40,688 nucleotides of DNA from Thiohalocapsa sp. (GTDB taxonomy: Bacteria; Pseudomonadota; Gammaproteobacteria; Chromatiales; Chromatiaceae), in assembly GCF_022340605.1 (NCBI RefSeq), contig NZ_JAJDNQ010000024.1, positions 1-40,688 of the forward strand, in the 5' to 3' direction. Under the pieces are notes generated by a model. It ran no database searches. It had not been told where the DNA came from and saw only the letters and a list, made by a program, of their open reading frames with translations. This document shows, piece after piece, positions 24,733 through 33,639 of the stretch. The position numbers and the translations under genes are program-made. Within the stretch, counting starts at the first letter, position 1, and each line of letters starts with the position of its first letter.

Positions 24733-25512
24733 TCAGACCGGACGCCAGCCGCTGCCGCGCTCCTGATCGGCGACGGCAACATCGAGATCGCTCACGACCG
24801 AGCGCACCGCGGCCAGCGCCAGCTCCGGACGATTGTTCTGCCGGCTCAGGTGCGAGAGCAGCACCTGGCGTAGCCCCGCGTGGTGCACCCGGTCCAGCAA
24901 CTCCGCCGCCTGTGTGTTGCTGAGGTGGCCGAAGGCACCGCCCACGCGCCGCTGTACGCTCGGCGGATAGGGACCGCGCCGCAGCATGTCCGGGTCGTGG
25001 TTGGTCTCCAGCATCAGGGCGTCGCACTCACGCAGCGCATCGCACATGCGCGGCGTCACGGTGCCGGCGTCGGTGAGCACACCCAGCCTGCGCCCGTCAC
25101 CCTCGAACACGAATTGGCAGGGCTCGCGCGCGTCGTGCGGGACGGGGATCGGGCGCAGCGTCAGCGCGCCGATACAGAGCCCGGGGGCATGGCTCGGGAA
25201 CAGCCGCGGCCGCGGCAGCTCGGGCCAGTAGGCGTGCCGGGCGGAGCCTCGGCACAGGGCGTTCCAGGTGCCGGGGGAGGCCCACACCGTCAGGCCATGG
25301 CGCTGCGCCAGCCGGGCGACCCCGGAGACGTGGTCGCCGTGCTCGTGGGTGACGACGATGGCGCTGAGATCCCGCGGATGGGCATCGATCTCGGCGAGAC
25401 GCCGCTCCACTTCCCGCAGCGGGAAACCGCAGTCCAGCAGGACCCGTGTGCCGTCGCACTCGATCAGCGTCGCATTGCCTCGGCTGCCGCTGCCGAGCAC
25501 CGCGAAGCGCAT
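24733..25512 (-). CDS. MBL-fold metallo-hydrolase (YycJ/WalJ-like)
   Basis: 259 residues with the metallo-beta-lactamase motif HEHGDHV at 56-62 and further metal ligands in IPVPHDA, VLTDAGTV and LLSHLSRQN. N-terminus MRFAVLGSGSRGNATLIE is typical of the YycJ/VicX group, cytoplasmic nucleases or hydrolases. In many Gammaproteobacteria a gene of this type follows bamC in a dapA-bamC-MBL-purC cluster, and that order is kept here except that purC is replaced by the TPR gene. The start is 50 bases after the bamC stop. Confidence 0.88.
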   Translation of the reverse strand: MRFAVLGSGSRGNATLIECDGTRVLLDCGFPLREVERRLAEIDAHPRDLSAIVVTHEHGDHVSGVARLAQRHGLTVWASPGTWNALCRGSARHAYWPELPRPRLFPSHAPGLCIGALTLRPIPVPHDAREPCQFVFEGDGRRLGVLTDAGTVTPRMCDALRECDALMLETNHDPDMLRRGPYPPSVQRRVGGAFGHLSNTQAAELLDRVHHAGLRQVLLSHLSRQNNRPELALAAVRSVVSDLDVAVADQERGSGWRPV

Positions 25513-25562
25513 GCAACCTGGACCGTTAGGGCCTGTCGGGCGGCCGGCCGGCGTCTCCCCTA

Positions 25563-26744
25563 TCAGCGCAAATCCTGCTGCAACAGGCTGAGGATTCGCT
25601 CGCCGGTGCCGCCGGCGGTGGGTTGGCCGTCCGCGTCGAGCACTCGCACCCGGGTCTCGTCGGCACCACCGACGAGACGCACCTGGTACTGCTGGACGCC
25701 AACACCCTCGCGCTTGTGCCAGAAGGCCAGGCGGCTGCCGAGCCCCCGCTTCTTGCCACGCTTGCGCTCGAGGTCGTCGTAGCGGACATAGTAGACGCCC
25801 TCGCTGCGGTTGCGGTCCTCGACGGCGAAGCCCGAGCGGTCCAGCGCGAGGCCGGTCTGGCGCCAGGCCTGCCGGAACTCGGCGGGGATCACCAACTCCG
25901 CACTCGGGCCGGAGCCTACCAGGTGCGCCCCCATGCCGGCCGCCGCGGCCCCGCCGGCAGCGGCCGCGCCCACGGGCGCATTGCCCCCGCCGCGCTTGAC
26001 CATGCGGTCGGCCTCATGCTCGGACACGCCGAGGTAGAGCATCAGCCGGCGCAACATGATGGCCTCCTTGTCCGGATCACCGGGCGCCGGCTCCCACACC
26101 GTGTTGGAGCCCTCGCCGACGGTGTTGCGCACCAGACGCTCCTGCATGCCGCGCTGGGTGAGGAACACCTCGGTGGTGTCGCGGCCCGGGCCCGCGTCGA
26201 TGCGCACGCGATACTGGTCGCGCGTGGAGGTGGAGTAGAGACCGTCAACCACCTTGCGCAATTGCCGGGTGATGAAGTCCTGGCGAATCTCGGCGCGGTT
26301 CTCGATCCAGTCCGTCTTCATGACGCCGGTGGCAGGATCCTGCTCCACCAGCAGGATGCCCTGCGAGCGCCAGAAATCGACCACCTTCGGCCACACGGCG
26401 CTCGGCGGGGCATCGATCTCGAGCCAGCGGCGGTCACCGGAGCCCTGCAGCGAGACACCCTTCACCTCCGGCAGCACGTCGCCGCTCTGGGCGATGTGCG
26501 TGCGCGCGGCCCGCTCGCCGGCGTAGCTGGAATAGGTGGCGGTGCCGGCGGTGCCGGGGATGTCCATGGCGTCGTCGAAGCCGCCGCCGGCGAGATCCGG
26601 TGGGAGCTCCAGATTCTCGGATGCCTCACGCTGGTGCTTGTACTCGAGCGATTCGTCCGGCAGCAGCTTCTCCATGGTGCCGCTACAGCCGACGAGCAGC
26701 AGCACCGCAAGGGCAGGCAGCAGAATAGACAGTGGCTTGCTCAT
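25563..26744 (-). CDS. bamC: Outer membrane assembly lipoprotein BamC
   Basis: A 393-residue lipoprotein with signal sequence and lipobox LLVGC (Cys20). BamC is an accessory subunit of the BAM complex, which folds outer-membrane beta-barrel proteins. After the lipid anchor comes the unstructured BamD-binding stretch (DESLEYKHQREASENLELPPDLAG). Two helix-grip domains follow, the first around RWLEIDAPPSAVWPKVVDFWRSQG and the second after a Gly/Ala-rich linker (about 265-290) around FRQAWRQTGLALDRSGF. The position immediately after dapA is the standard genomic context. Confidence 0.92.
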   Translation of the reverse strand: MSKPLSILLPALAVLLLVGCSGTMEKLLPDESLEYKHQREASENLELPPDLAGGGFDDAMDIPGTAGTATYSSYAGERAARTHIAQSGDVLPEVKGVSLQGSGDRRWLEIDAPPSAVWPKVVDFWRSQGILLVEQDPATGVMKTDWIENRAEIRQDFITRQLRKVVDGLYSTSTRDQYRVRIDAGPGRDTTEVFLTQRGMQERLVRNTVGEGSNTVWEPAPGDPDKEAIMLRRLMLYLGVSEHEADRMVKRGGGNAPVGAAAAGGAAAAGMGAHLVGSGPSAELVIPAEFRQAWRQTGLALDRSGFAVEDRNRSEGVYYVRYDDLERKRGKKRGLGSRLAFWHKREGVGVQQYQVRLVGGADETRVRVLDADGQPTAGGTGERILSLLQQDLR

Positions 26745-26749
26745 GGCTC

Positions 26750-26771
26750 CAGGGACACTTCAGGGACACTT
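26750..26771. repeat. Tandem 11-base duplication before bamC
   Basis: CAGGGACACTT occurs twice in direct succession at 26750-26760 and 26761-26771, just upstream of the bamC start on the minus strand. It could change the spacing or strength of the translation start region. Confidence 0.7.
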
Positions 26772-26855
26772 CGGGGAAGCTTGCACGGGCATCGGTGCCG
26801 GTTATGCCAAAGGCCCGGAGGCCGCACCCCGACAGGTGTTGGACTGGCCGGCGGG

Positions 26856-27734
26856 TCAGTCGGCTTCGGCATGCTGCATCGCCGCGCGCACCGTTGCATG
26901 GTGCTCCGGCGTGAGCCAGGTCAGGGGCAGGCGGATGCCCGGCTGCGCGAGGCCCATCTCGGCCATGGCCCATTTCACCGGAATCGGGTTGGACTGGACG
27001 AACAGGGCGCGGTGCAACGGGTCGAGCCGCGCGTTGAACCGCTCGGCGCCGTCCCGGTCCCCGCCGAGGGCCGCGTCACACATATGCCGCATCAGCGCCG
27101 GCGCGACGTTCGCGGTGACCGAGATGACACCATCGCCGCCGCGCAGCATGAACTCGCACGCGGTGGCGTCGTCGCCGCTGTAGATGGCAAAGTCCGGGCC
27201 GCACAGCTCACGCAGCCGCTGCACGCGCGCGAGGTCGCCGGTGGCGTCCTTGAGACCGACGATGTTGCTCACCTCGGCCAGCGCGGCGGTGGTCTCCGGC
27301 AGCATGTCGCAGGCGGTGCGGCCCGGCACGTTGTAGAGGATCTGCGGCATCCCGACCGCCTCGGCCACGGCACGGTGATGCGCAACCAGACCGGCCTGCG
27401 TCGGCTTGTTGTAGTACGGCGTCACCAGGAGCGCGGCATCGGCGCCGGCGCGCTCGGCGCAGCGGGTGAGCCGGATGGCCTCGGTGGTGGAATTGGCGCC
27501 GGTGCCGCCGATGACCGGAATGCGGCCGGCGGCGAGCGCGACGCAGCGGGCGATGACGTCGCAGTGCTCGGCCTCGTCCAGGGTCGCCGACTCACCGGTG
27601 GTGCCCACGGCGACGATGGCGGCGGTGCCGGCATCCACGTGGAAATCCACCAGCCGGGTCAAGGCGGCGTCGTCGATGGCGCCCTCGGCGTCCATCGGCG
27701 TGATTAGCGCAACGATGCTCCCGCGCAGAAACAT
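26856..27734 (-). CDS. dapA: 4-hydroxy-tetrahydrodipicolinate synthase
   Basis: 292 residues, the family's normal length, from the ATG at 27734. It condenses pyruvate with aspartate semialdehyde in the first committed step of lysine and diaminopimelate synthesis. Visible are the N-terminus [20 protein letters not shown], the catalytic tyrosine in [12 protein letters not shown], the Schiff-base lysine in [10 protein letters not shown], and YSGDDATA. It heads a minus-strand unit with bamC and is divergent from gcvR with a 234-base promoter region between them. Confidence 0.97.
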   Translation of the reverse strand: MFLRGSIVALITPMDAEGAIDDAALTRLVDFHVDAGTAAIVAVGTTGESATLDEAEHCDVIARCVALAAGRIPVIGGTGANSTTEAIRLTRCAERAGADAALLVTPYYNKPTQAGLVAHHRAVAEAVGMPQILYNVPGRTACDMLPETTAALAEVSNIVGLKDATGDLARVQRLRELCGPDFAIYSGDDATACEFMLRGGDGVISVTANVAPALMRHMCDAALGGDRDGAERFNARLDPLHRALFVQSNPIPVKWAMAEMGLAQPGIRLPLTWLTPEHHATVRAAMQHAEAD

Positions 27735-27896
27735 TGGCAAACCAGTGTGTGCCCGAAATAATCCGCGGATACTAGCGCGCCAACTGCCGGTGTTACAAGG
27801 TTGCCGCCGCACGGGCGTGGGCCAGCGGGTCCCTCGTTGCGCCCCGCAACGGGCGGCTGTCGGCGCTCGTCCGCGGCGGCCGGGGCTTGCCCTCGC

Positions 27897-27924
27897 TTGG
27901 CCCCGGAAAACCCCATGCTATACA
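27897..27924 (+). promoter_or_regulatory. Possible sigma70 promoter of gcvR
   Basis: TTGGCC (27897-27902) and TATACA (27919-27924) are separated by 16 bases and precede the gcvR start by about 45 bases. The match to consensus is moderate. Confidence 0.35.
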
Positions 27925-27968
27925 CTCGTCGCGAAACCGCCGGTGCTGCCTGCGAAACCAGGAAATCC

Positions 27969-28508
27969 ATGGCCACACACAAGACCTTTCTCGTTATTTC
28001 CGCCCTCGGCGAGGACCATCCGGGCATCGTCAACGACCTGTCGCGCACCATCCTGGAGCACGGCTGCAACATCGAAGACAGCCGCATGACCGTCCTCGGT
28101 GGGGAGTTCGCCGCCATCCTCCTGGTGGAGGGCAAATGGAACACCCTGGCCAAGGTCGAGAACGCCCTGCCGGAGTTGGAGCGCTCGCTGGGGCTCACCA
28201 TCGTCTGCAAGCGCACCGGCGAGCGCGAGCGCAGCACCGACAAGGTGCCCTACGTGGTCGATGTCGTTGCCATGGATCACCCGGGCATCGTCAACAACTT
28301 GGCGGGGTTCTTCGCGGAACGGCAGATCAACATCGAGGACATGGCCACCAACACCTATGCCGCCGCACACACCGGCACGCCCATGTTCGCGGTGCACATG
28401 ACCGTCGGCATACCGGCGGCGACGCATATCGCCACGCTGCGGGAGGAGTTCATGGACTACTGCGACGGCCTCAACCTCGACGCGGTGCTGGAGCCGCTGA
28501 AATCCTGA
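27969..28508 (+). CDS. gcvR: Glycine cleavage system regulator GcvR
   Basis: A 179-residue protein with two ACT domains, one at residues 1-85 (LVISALGEDHPGIVNDLSRT) and the other at 90-175 (VDVVAMDHPGIVNNLAGFF). The start ATG at 27969 follows CAGGAAATCC. In Escherichia coli GcvR binds GcvA and represses the gcv operon when glycine is low, and gcvR is followed by bcp, as here. No gcvA or gcv gene is in the window, so regulation of glycine cleavage is inferred from the family. Confidence 0.92.
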   Translation: MATHKTFLVISALGEDHPGIVNDLSRTILEHGCNIEDSRMTVLGGEFAAILLVEGKWNTLAKVENALPELERSLGLTIVCKRTGERERSTDKVPYVVDVVAMDHPGIVNNLAGFFAERQINIEDMATNTYAAAHTGTPMFAVHMTVGIPAATHIATLREEFMDYCDGLNLDAVLEPLKS

Positions 28509-28715
28509 CCCCACTGTGAAGCCGGAGCCCAGCGCGGGAGGCGCGTGAATCCCGCAACCGGGCGATACAGAGCGCCGGACGCCGCATGATAGCAATCAGC
28601 GCGCCGGCCCCGTCAGTAGCCGCTCGGCGCCATGGCCCCCAGCCCTTGCGAGGACCCGTGTGCCCTTGCCCGCGTATCAAGTGCCGCGGCCCGAGCCGTC
28701 ACAGAGGAACCCCAG

Positions 28716-29183
28716 ATGGCAGTCGCAATCGGCGAAACCGTACCGGACATCCAGCTCCCCGCCACCGGTGACAAGACCCTCAAGCTCTCGGACCTGCGCG
28801 GCCAGCGCGTGGTGCTGTACTTCTACCCCAAGGCCAGCACGCCCGGCTGCACCCAGGAGGGGCTCGACTTCACCGCGCTGCAGGACGACTTCAGCGCGCT
28901 CGACACCGTCATCGTCGGCGCCTCGCGCGACGGCATCAAGGCGCAGGAAAACTTCAAGGCGAAGCAGTCCTTCGGCTTCGATCTCCTGTCCGACAAGGAC
29001 GAGGCACTGTGCAAGGCCTTCGACGTGATCAAGGTAAAGAAGATGTACGGCAAGGAGTCCATCGGCATCGAGCGCAGCACGTTCTTGATTGATGAGAAGG
29101 GCGTGCTGCGCCGGGAATGGCGTGGCGTCAAGGTCAAGGGGCATGCGGAAGAGGTGCTCGCCGCCGTGCGCGAGCTCTGTTGA
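28716..29183 (+). CDS. bcp: Thioredoxin-dependent peroxiredoxin Bcp (PrxQ)
   Basis: 155 residues from the ATG at 28716, with AGAGGA upstream. The peroxidatic cysteine is Cys45 in KASTPGCTQEG. Many PrxQ proteins have a resolving cysteine five residues later (Cys50 in Escherichia coli), but here that position is not cysteine. Further cysteines are in ALCKAF and at the very C-terminus (RELC), so the enzyme may work as a 1-Cys type or use a distant resolver. It reduces hydrogen peroxide and organic hydroperoxides in the cytoplasm. The gcvR-bcp order is conserved. Confidence 0.95.
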   Translation: MAVAIGETVPDIQLPATGDKTLKLSDLRGQRVVLYFYPKASTPGCTQEGLDFTALQDDFSALDTVIVGASRDGIKAQENFKAKQSFGFDLLSDKDEALCKAFDVIKVKKMYGKESIGIERSTFLIDEKGVLRREWRGVKVKGHAEEVLAAVRELC

Positions 29184-29250
29184 CGACCGGCCGCCTGCCG
29201 CCGTCGCGGACGCCAAGGCGCAGCGGTACCACCCAGCCGGCGCCACCCCA

Positions 29251-29295
29251 ACGGTAACAGCCCCTACGGTAACAGCCCCTACGGTAACAGCCCCT
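29251..29295. repeat. Three tandem copies of a 15-base unit
   Basis: ACGGTAACAGCCCCT occurs three times without interruption at 29251-29265, 29266-29280 and 29281-29295, between bcp and the PhoH gene. In the PhoH frame it would encode TVTAP three times. The reading frame is open across it. Confidence 0.9.
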
Positions 29296-29355
29296 GGCCG
29301 CGCCGGCACCGACCCAGCCGGCGCGGCGATCACCCCGCTACTGCCGCAGCCGCAC

Positions 29356-30774
29356 ATGATCAAGCGCGAAAACGACAAGCCCTGCCTGTTCGTCCTCGAC
29401 ACCAACGTGCTGATGCACGACCCCACGGCGATCTTCCGCTTCAAGGAGCACGACATTTACCTGCCGATGGTGGTGCTGGAGGAGCTGGATGCGGCCAAGA
29501 AGGGCGTCTCGGAGGTCGCACGCAACGTCCGCCAGGTGAGCCGCTTCCTCGACCAGCTCATGCAGGACGCGGACAAGGCCGAGATCGACGCCGGCCTGCC
29601 GATCCAGTTGCTGGGGGAGTTCGGCTCGGGCATCACCGAGCCGCCAGTGGGCCGGCTGTTCTTCCAGACGGAGCCGCTGTCGCAGCACCTCGACGCGGTG
29701 CTGCCGGGGACCACAGCGGACAACGAGATCCTGGCGACGGCGCAATCGCTCAAGCAGCGCCAATCCACGCACACCGTCGTCATCGTCTCCAAAGACATCA
29801 ACCTGCGCATCAAGGCCGCGGTGCTGGGGCTGCCAGCGGAGGACTACTCCAACGACCGCGTGCTCGACGACGTCGACCTGCTGTACACGGGCATGGCGGC
29901 GCTCACGGACGATTTCTGGGAGCACCACGCCAAGGAGGTGGACTCCTGGCAGGAGGAGGGCCGCACCTTCTACCGCATCCAGGGGCCGGACGTGGCCGAC
30001 TGGTACCCGAGCGAGTGCCTGTACGTCGACAACGACGACGGCTTCGAGGCCATCGTCCGCGAGCGCCGCGGCGAGCGCGAGGCGATCATCGAGCTGGTGG
30101 AGGACTACCGCATCCAGCGCCACAACGTCTGGGGCATCATGGCGCGCAACCGCGAGCAGAACTTCGCCCTCAACATGCTCATGGACCCGGAGTTGGACTT
30201 CGTCACGCTGCTCGGCACCGCTGGCACCGGCAAGACGCTGCTGGCGCTCGCCGCCGGGCTGGCGCAGGTGTTGGACCGCAACATCTACCGCGAGATCATC
30301 ATGACCCGCGTGACGGTGCCGGTGGGCGAAGACATCGGCTTCCTGCCCGGCACCGAGGAAGAGAAGATGACGCCATGGATGGGCGCGCTGATGGACAACA
30401 TGGAGGTGCTCACCCAGACCGAGGGCGGCGACTGGGGCCGGGCCGCCACCAACGACCTGCTGCGTAGCCGCGTGCGCATTCAGTCGCTCAACTACATGCG
30501 CGGGCGCACCTTCCTGCACAAGTACATCATCCTGGACGAGGCGCAGAACCTCACCGCCAAACAGATGAAGACGCTCATCACTCGCGCCGGTCCGGGGACC
30601 AAGATCGTCTGCCTCGGCAATATCGCGCAGATCGACACACCCTATCTCACCGAGACCACCTCGGGCCTGACCTACGTGGTGGACCGCTTCAAAGACTGGC
30701 AGCATGGCGGGCATATCACGCTGATCCGCGGCGAGCGCTCGCGGCTCGCGGACTTCGCGTCCGATCACCTCTGA
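29356..30774 (+). CDS. PIN-PhoH family ATPase/ribonuclease
   Basis: 472 residues from the ATG at 29356. An N-terminal PIN domain (about 8-160) has the acidic active-site pattern LDTNVLMHD, VLEELD and IVSKDINLR, predicting an RNase. The C-terminal PhoH ATPase (about 255-472) has Walker A GTAGTGKT (287-294), the conserved MTRVTVPVGEDIGFLPGT, and Walker B IILDEAQNLT. PIN-PhoH (PhoH2-like) proteins are thought to unwind and cut RNA. The frame remains open upstream for about 89 codons through the TVTAP repeats, so a longer N-terminus is possible, but the conserved part begins here. Downstream of bcp and probably co-transcribed. Confidence 0.92.
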   Translation: MIKRENDKPCLFVLDTNVLMHDPTAIFRFKEHDIYLPMVVLEELDAAKKGVSEVARNVRQVSRFLDQLMQDADKAEIDAGLPIQLLGEFGSGITEPPVGRLFFQTEPLSQHLDAVLPGTTADNEILATAQSLKQRQSTHTVVIVSKDINLRIKAAVLGLPAEDYSNDRVLDDVDLLYTGMAALTDDFWEHHAKEVDSWQEEGRTFYRIQGPDVADWYPSECLYVDNDDGFEAIVRERRGEREAIIELVEDYRIQRHNVWGIMARNREQNFALNMLMDPELDFVTLLGTAGTGKTLLALAAGLAQVLDRNIYREIIMTRVTVPVGEDIGFLPGTEEEKMTPWMGALMDNMEVLTQTEGGDWGRAATNDLLRSRVRIQSLNYMRGRTFLHKYIILDEAQNLTAKQMKTLITRAGPGTKIVCLGNIAQIDTPYLTETTSGLTYVVDRFKDWQHGGHITLIRGERSRLADFASDHL

Positions 30775-30924
30775 GTCCGGGCTTCAGCGCCGGCGCCGCG
30801 CCCCCATCTGTGCGCAGGCGGCATCGCCGCTGCGACGAGGCGCAGGCGCCCCCGGGCGCCCTACCCGCACACCAAGCCACCAAACGACCTGGCAGGCGGT
30901 CAGGCGAACAACGAGGACTCAGAC

Positions 30925-31338
30925 ATGCGCATCCTGCTGCTCACCCTGCTGCTCGCGCTCACCCAGACTACGGCCCTGGCCGGCGACAAGACCAAGGTCG
31001 TCTACCATGTGGACGACGAAGACAAGGTCAGCTTCGCGCTGAACAACATCAAGAACCACATCGCCGGCGTCGGCGGCCCCGAGAACATCGATATCGTGCT
31101 GGTCGCCAACGGCCCCGCGGTGAAGCAGTTCGTCGATATCGACGCCGTGGACCGGGTGCGCAACGACGTCACCGAGCTCGAAAAGCAGGGCGTCGACTTC
31201 GAGGCCTGCGCCAACACCCTGCAAGCGCTCAACCTGGCGCCGGACGAGTTGCTGTCCGGTTTCAAGATCGCGGAGAAGGGCGGCGTGACCCGCATTACCG
31301 AGCTGCAGCAGCGGGGATACGCCTACCTGCGGCCCTAG
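30925..31338 (+). CDS. Exported DsrE-like protein
   Basis: A 137-residue protein with a signal peptide (residues 1-19, LLLTLLLALTQTTALAG) and a DsrE/DsrF-like fold: KVVYHVDDEDKVSFALNNIKNH, a strand IDIVLVANGPAVKQFV, and the C-terminal KGGVTRITELQQRGYAYLRP. A cysteine lies in the position before ANTLQAL (FEACANTL), which corresponds to the conserved cysteine of many exported DsrE proteins. Such proteins bind or transfer sulfur, or belong to sulfur-oxidising systems, and are common in sulfur bacteria. The gene stands alone with GAGGA upstream of the ATG. Confidence 0.85.
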   Translation: MRILLLTLLLALTQTTALAGDKTKVVYHVDDEDKVSFALNNIKNHIAGVGGPENIDIVLVANGPAVKQFVDIDAVDRVRNDVTELEKQGVDFEACANTLQALNLAPDELLSGFKIAEKGGVTRITELQQRGYAYLRP

Positions 31339-31374
31339 GTTGCTTGACCGCGCCAAACGCTTGCAGATGAGTCT

Positions 31375-31440
31375 GTCATTGTCGCGGTCGTTGTCGTGAT
31401 CGTGATCGTGATCGTGATCGTGGTCGTAATCGCATATCCG
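31375..31440. repeat. Hexamer-periodic intergenic repeat (block C)
   Basis: Eleven 6-base units, mostly RTCGNN: GTCATT, GTCGCG, GTCGTT, GTCGTG, four ATCGTG, GTCGTA, ATCGCA, TATCCG. Complementary CACGAC units follow at about 31450-31466, so the RNA could fold back. The block is in the region downstream of the DsrE-like gene. Confidence 0.85.
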
Positions 31441-31547
31441 CACGGTTGAGACCACGACCACGACCTGAGACACCCTCGGGACTTGCGCACTGTTGCACGA
31501 GTGCACGGCCTTGGAATCGTCGATACCGTTCGCTGCCCGGCGCGAGC

Positions 31548-31603
31548 GAGTGTCGCGGTGGAGGGCGACACTCCGGCCATCGCCATCGGCGGCCGGAGTG
31601 TCG
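31548..31603. repeat. Compound palindrome with alternative stems
   Basis: GAGTGTCGC (31548-31556) pairs with GCGACACTC (31565-31573). Alternatively CGACACTCCGGCC (31566-31578) pairs with GGCCGGAGTGTCG (31591-31603). The two stems share one strand and exclude each other. It lies about 160 bases before the MFS gene, so it may be a REP-like element or an attenuator. Confidence 0.7.
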
Positions 31604-31762
31604 GCCTCCAGGTCGACACGGATCAGCGCCTCTCGAGCGTGGGAGCAAGGGCGGGCGCTCTACGTCCCGCCGCCTCGACATTAGGTGGTCGAGGTTATGA
31701 TCGAGGCCGCCGGCTGTTTCTCCGACCCCGGCGCCGGGCAATCTTCCGAGGCAATTCATTCG

Positions 31763-33082
31763 ATGACTCAACCCCAATATAAACTCGGACCGCTGCTGCT
31801 GGCGCCGGGCGTGCTGCCCCGCCACGGCTGGAGCTTCCTGGTCGTGGCGTTCCTGTCCATCGGCCTGATGATCTTCATCTCCGTCGGGCAGACCTATATT
31901 CTCAACGTCAACCTCGGCATCCCGGATGACCAGCAGGGCGGCATCACCGGCGCGCTCATCGCCTGGACCGAGGCTGTTGCGCTGCTGCTGTTCATCCCCG
32001 CCGGCATCCTCATCGACCGGGTCAGCCGCCGCGGCGTCTACGCCGCGGGCTTCCTGCTGCTGGCGCTGACCTACGTGCTGTATCCGTACGCCGAGTCAGT
32101 GGGCGATCTATACCTGTACCGCTGCACGGTCTACGCGCTCGGCTTCGTCGCCGTCAGCGGCGCCCTGTCCACGGTGATGGTGGACTACCCGGCCGAGCGC
32201 TCCCGCGGCAAGCTGGTGGCGCTGGTGGGCTTCCTGTGCGGCCTCGGCGTGGCCGTACTTCAGGGCGTGAGCGCACTGCCGAAGGCTTTTGTCGCCCAGG
32301 GCATGACGGAAATCGAGGCCGGCCGCGCCATGCACTTCGCCATCGCCGCGCTCTGTGTCGCCGCCGCGTGGCTTGCCGCCACGACCCTCAAGCCCGGCGT
32401 GCCGGCCAGCCCGCGCCGGCGCCCGAGCGTGCGCGAGCTCTTCGTCAGCGGCTTTGCCGAGGCGCGCAACCCGCGCGTGCTGCTGGCCTACTCCGCCGCC
32501 TTCATTGCCCGCGGCGACCAGGCCGTCAACGCCTTTTTCCTGATCCTGTGGGGCACGCTCGCCGGCAAGGCCGCCGGCATGGCGCCGGCGGAGGCCGTGA
32601 CCATGGCGACGCTCGCGATGTTCGTGCCGGCGCAGATCGCAGCGCTGATCTGGGCACCGATCCTGGGTCCGTTCCTGGACCGCTTCGACCGCGTAACGGC
32701 GCTCGCCATCTGCATGGTGCTGGCCGCCATCGGCAACCTGTCGCTGCTGCTGCTGGCGGACCCGCTGTCCGGCGTCAGCATCGTGTTTTTCATCCTGCTC
32801 GGCATCGGCCAGATCAGCGTCTTCCTGGCCGCACAGTCACTGATCGGCCAGGCGGCGCCCACCGAGAAGCGCGGCTCGGTGCTCGGCGCCTTCAACGTCT
32901 CCGGCGCCATCGGCATCCTGCTCATCACCTGGAGTGGCGGCTGGCTGTTCGACGCCATCGACCCGCGCGCGCCCTTCGTCGTGGTCGGGATCATCAACGT
33001 GCTGCTCTTCTTCGCAAGCCTGTATGTGCGCCTGAAGACCGCGCCTCAACCGGCCCCGGCCGCCGCGCCAGCCGCCGGCTGA
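31763..33082 (+). CDS. Major facilitator superfamily transporter
   Basis: 439 residues from the ATG at 31763; an upstream in-frame ATG would add a non-hydrophobic stretch unlike the family. Twelve membrane helices are apparent, starting with FLVVAFLSIGLMIFISVGQ, with the loop motif between helices 2 and 3 (GILIDRVSRRGVYAAG). A larger central loop follows helix 6 (KPGVPASPRRRPSVRELF), then FLDRFDRVTALAICMVLA and EKRGSVLGAFNVSG in the second half. The substrate cannot be predicted. It stands alone between repeat-rich intergenic stretches. Confidence 0.85.
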   Translation: MTQPQYKLGPLLLAPGVLPRHGWSFLVVAFLSIGLMIFISVGQTYILNVNLGIPDDQQGGITGALIAWTEAVALLLFIPAGILIDRVSRRGVYAAGFLLLALTYVLYPYAESVGDLYLYRCTVYALGFVAVSGALSTVMVDYPAERSRGKLVALVGFLCGLGVAVLQGVSALPKAFVAQGMTEIEAGRAMHFAIAALCVAAAWLAATTLKPGVPASPRRRPSVRELFVSGFAEARNPRVLLAYSAAFIARGDQAVNAFFLILWGTLAGKAAGMAPAEAVTMATLAMFVPAQIAALIWAPILGPFLDRFDRVTALAICMVLAAIGNLSLLLLADPLSGVSIVFFILLGIGQISVFLAAQSLIGQAAPTEKRGSVLGAFNVSGAIGILLITWSGGWLFDAIDPRAPFVVVGIINVLLFFASLYVRLKTAPQPAPAAAPAAG

Positions 33083-33639
33083 AACGACCGAACAGCGAAC
33101 CGTCCTACAGCCCGGCGGGTGCCCGTGCCGCAGGCGTCCCGGTTGCAGGACGTGCACGCTCACCGGACCCCGCGCGTCACAGTCGCCGCGCGCATGGCCT
33201 AGACTGATAACCATGAGGTGAAACGGGTTAGGGGCTCACCAGCAGCGCCGGCCCGACCTCGGCAACCAATTCAGACGCACAGCAAGCGGCGGTCGCGCGG
33301 GCGCAAGGCCGCCGCCCCACAACCATGCGGATCGGACGGGCCCGCGGCCTGACGCTCATCGAGTTGCCCTCGAGTTGCCGCGACTGACCGCCGGCATGCT
33401 GCCCGGCGGACATCACCAGCCCGCGGCGCGGCGCCCATGCACTTCGCCGGCCGCGCCCCATTCCCCGGCTTCCAAGTCCCGCTGAGTCAGCCACGGCGGG
33501 GGCACCCCGCGTTAAGAAAGCGTCATCCATCAGCCAGCGTCCGGTCATCAGCCGGCCCCGATACTGTCAGCGTCGATGGAGCGGGTTACTCCATCGCGAC
33601 AAGGTCTTCATTGAAACACTGGCAAACGGAGGCACAACG
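33083..33639. other. Gene-free stretch before the YfdX gene
   Basis: About 557 bases without a supported gene on either strand; short frames have poor starts and no family resemblance. The only structured feature is the hairpin at 33574-33596 near the downstream gene. Confidence 0.4.
33574..33596 (+). promoter_or_regulatory. Leader hairpin upstream of the YfdX gene
   Basis: Arms CGATGGAG (33574-33581) and CTCCATCG (33589-33596) surround CGGGTTA, 44 bases before the start codon. It could be an operator palindrome or a leader RNA hairpin. No known element was recognised. Confidence 0.35.

Noticed and set aside
25623..27707. Open frame of 694 codons spanning bamC and dapA antisense
   Set aside because: It crosses two well-supported genes on the opposite strand and has no recognisable domain.
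31375..31440. CRISPR-like array
   Set aside because: The periodicity is 6 bases with no spacers, so it is a simple-sequence repeat.
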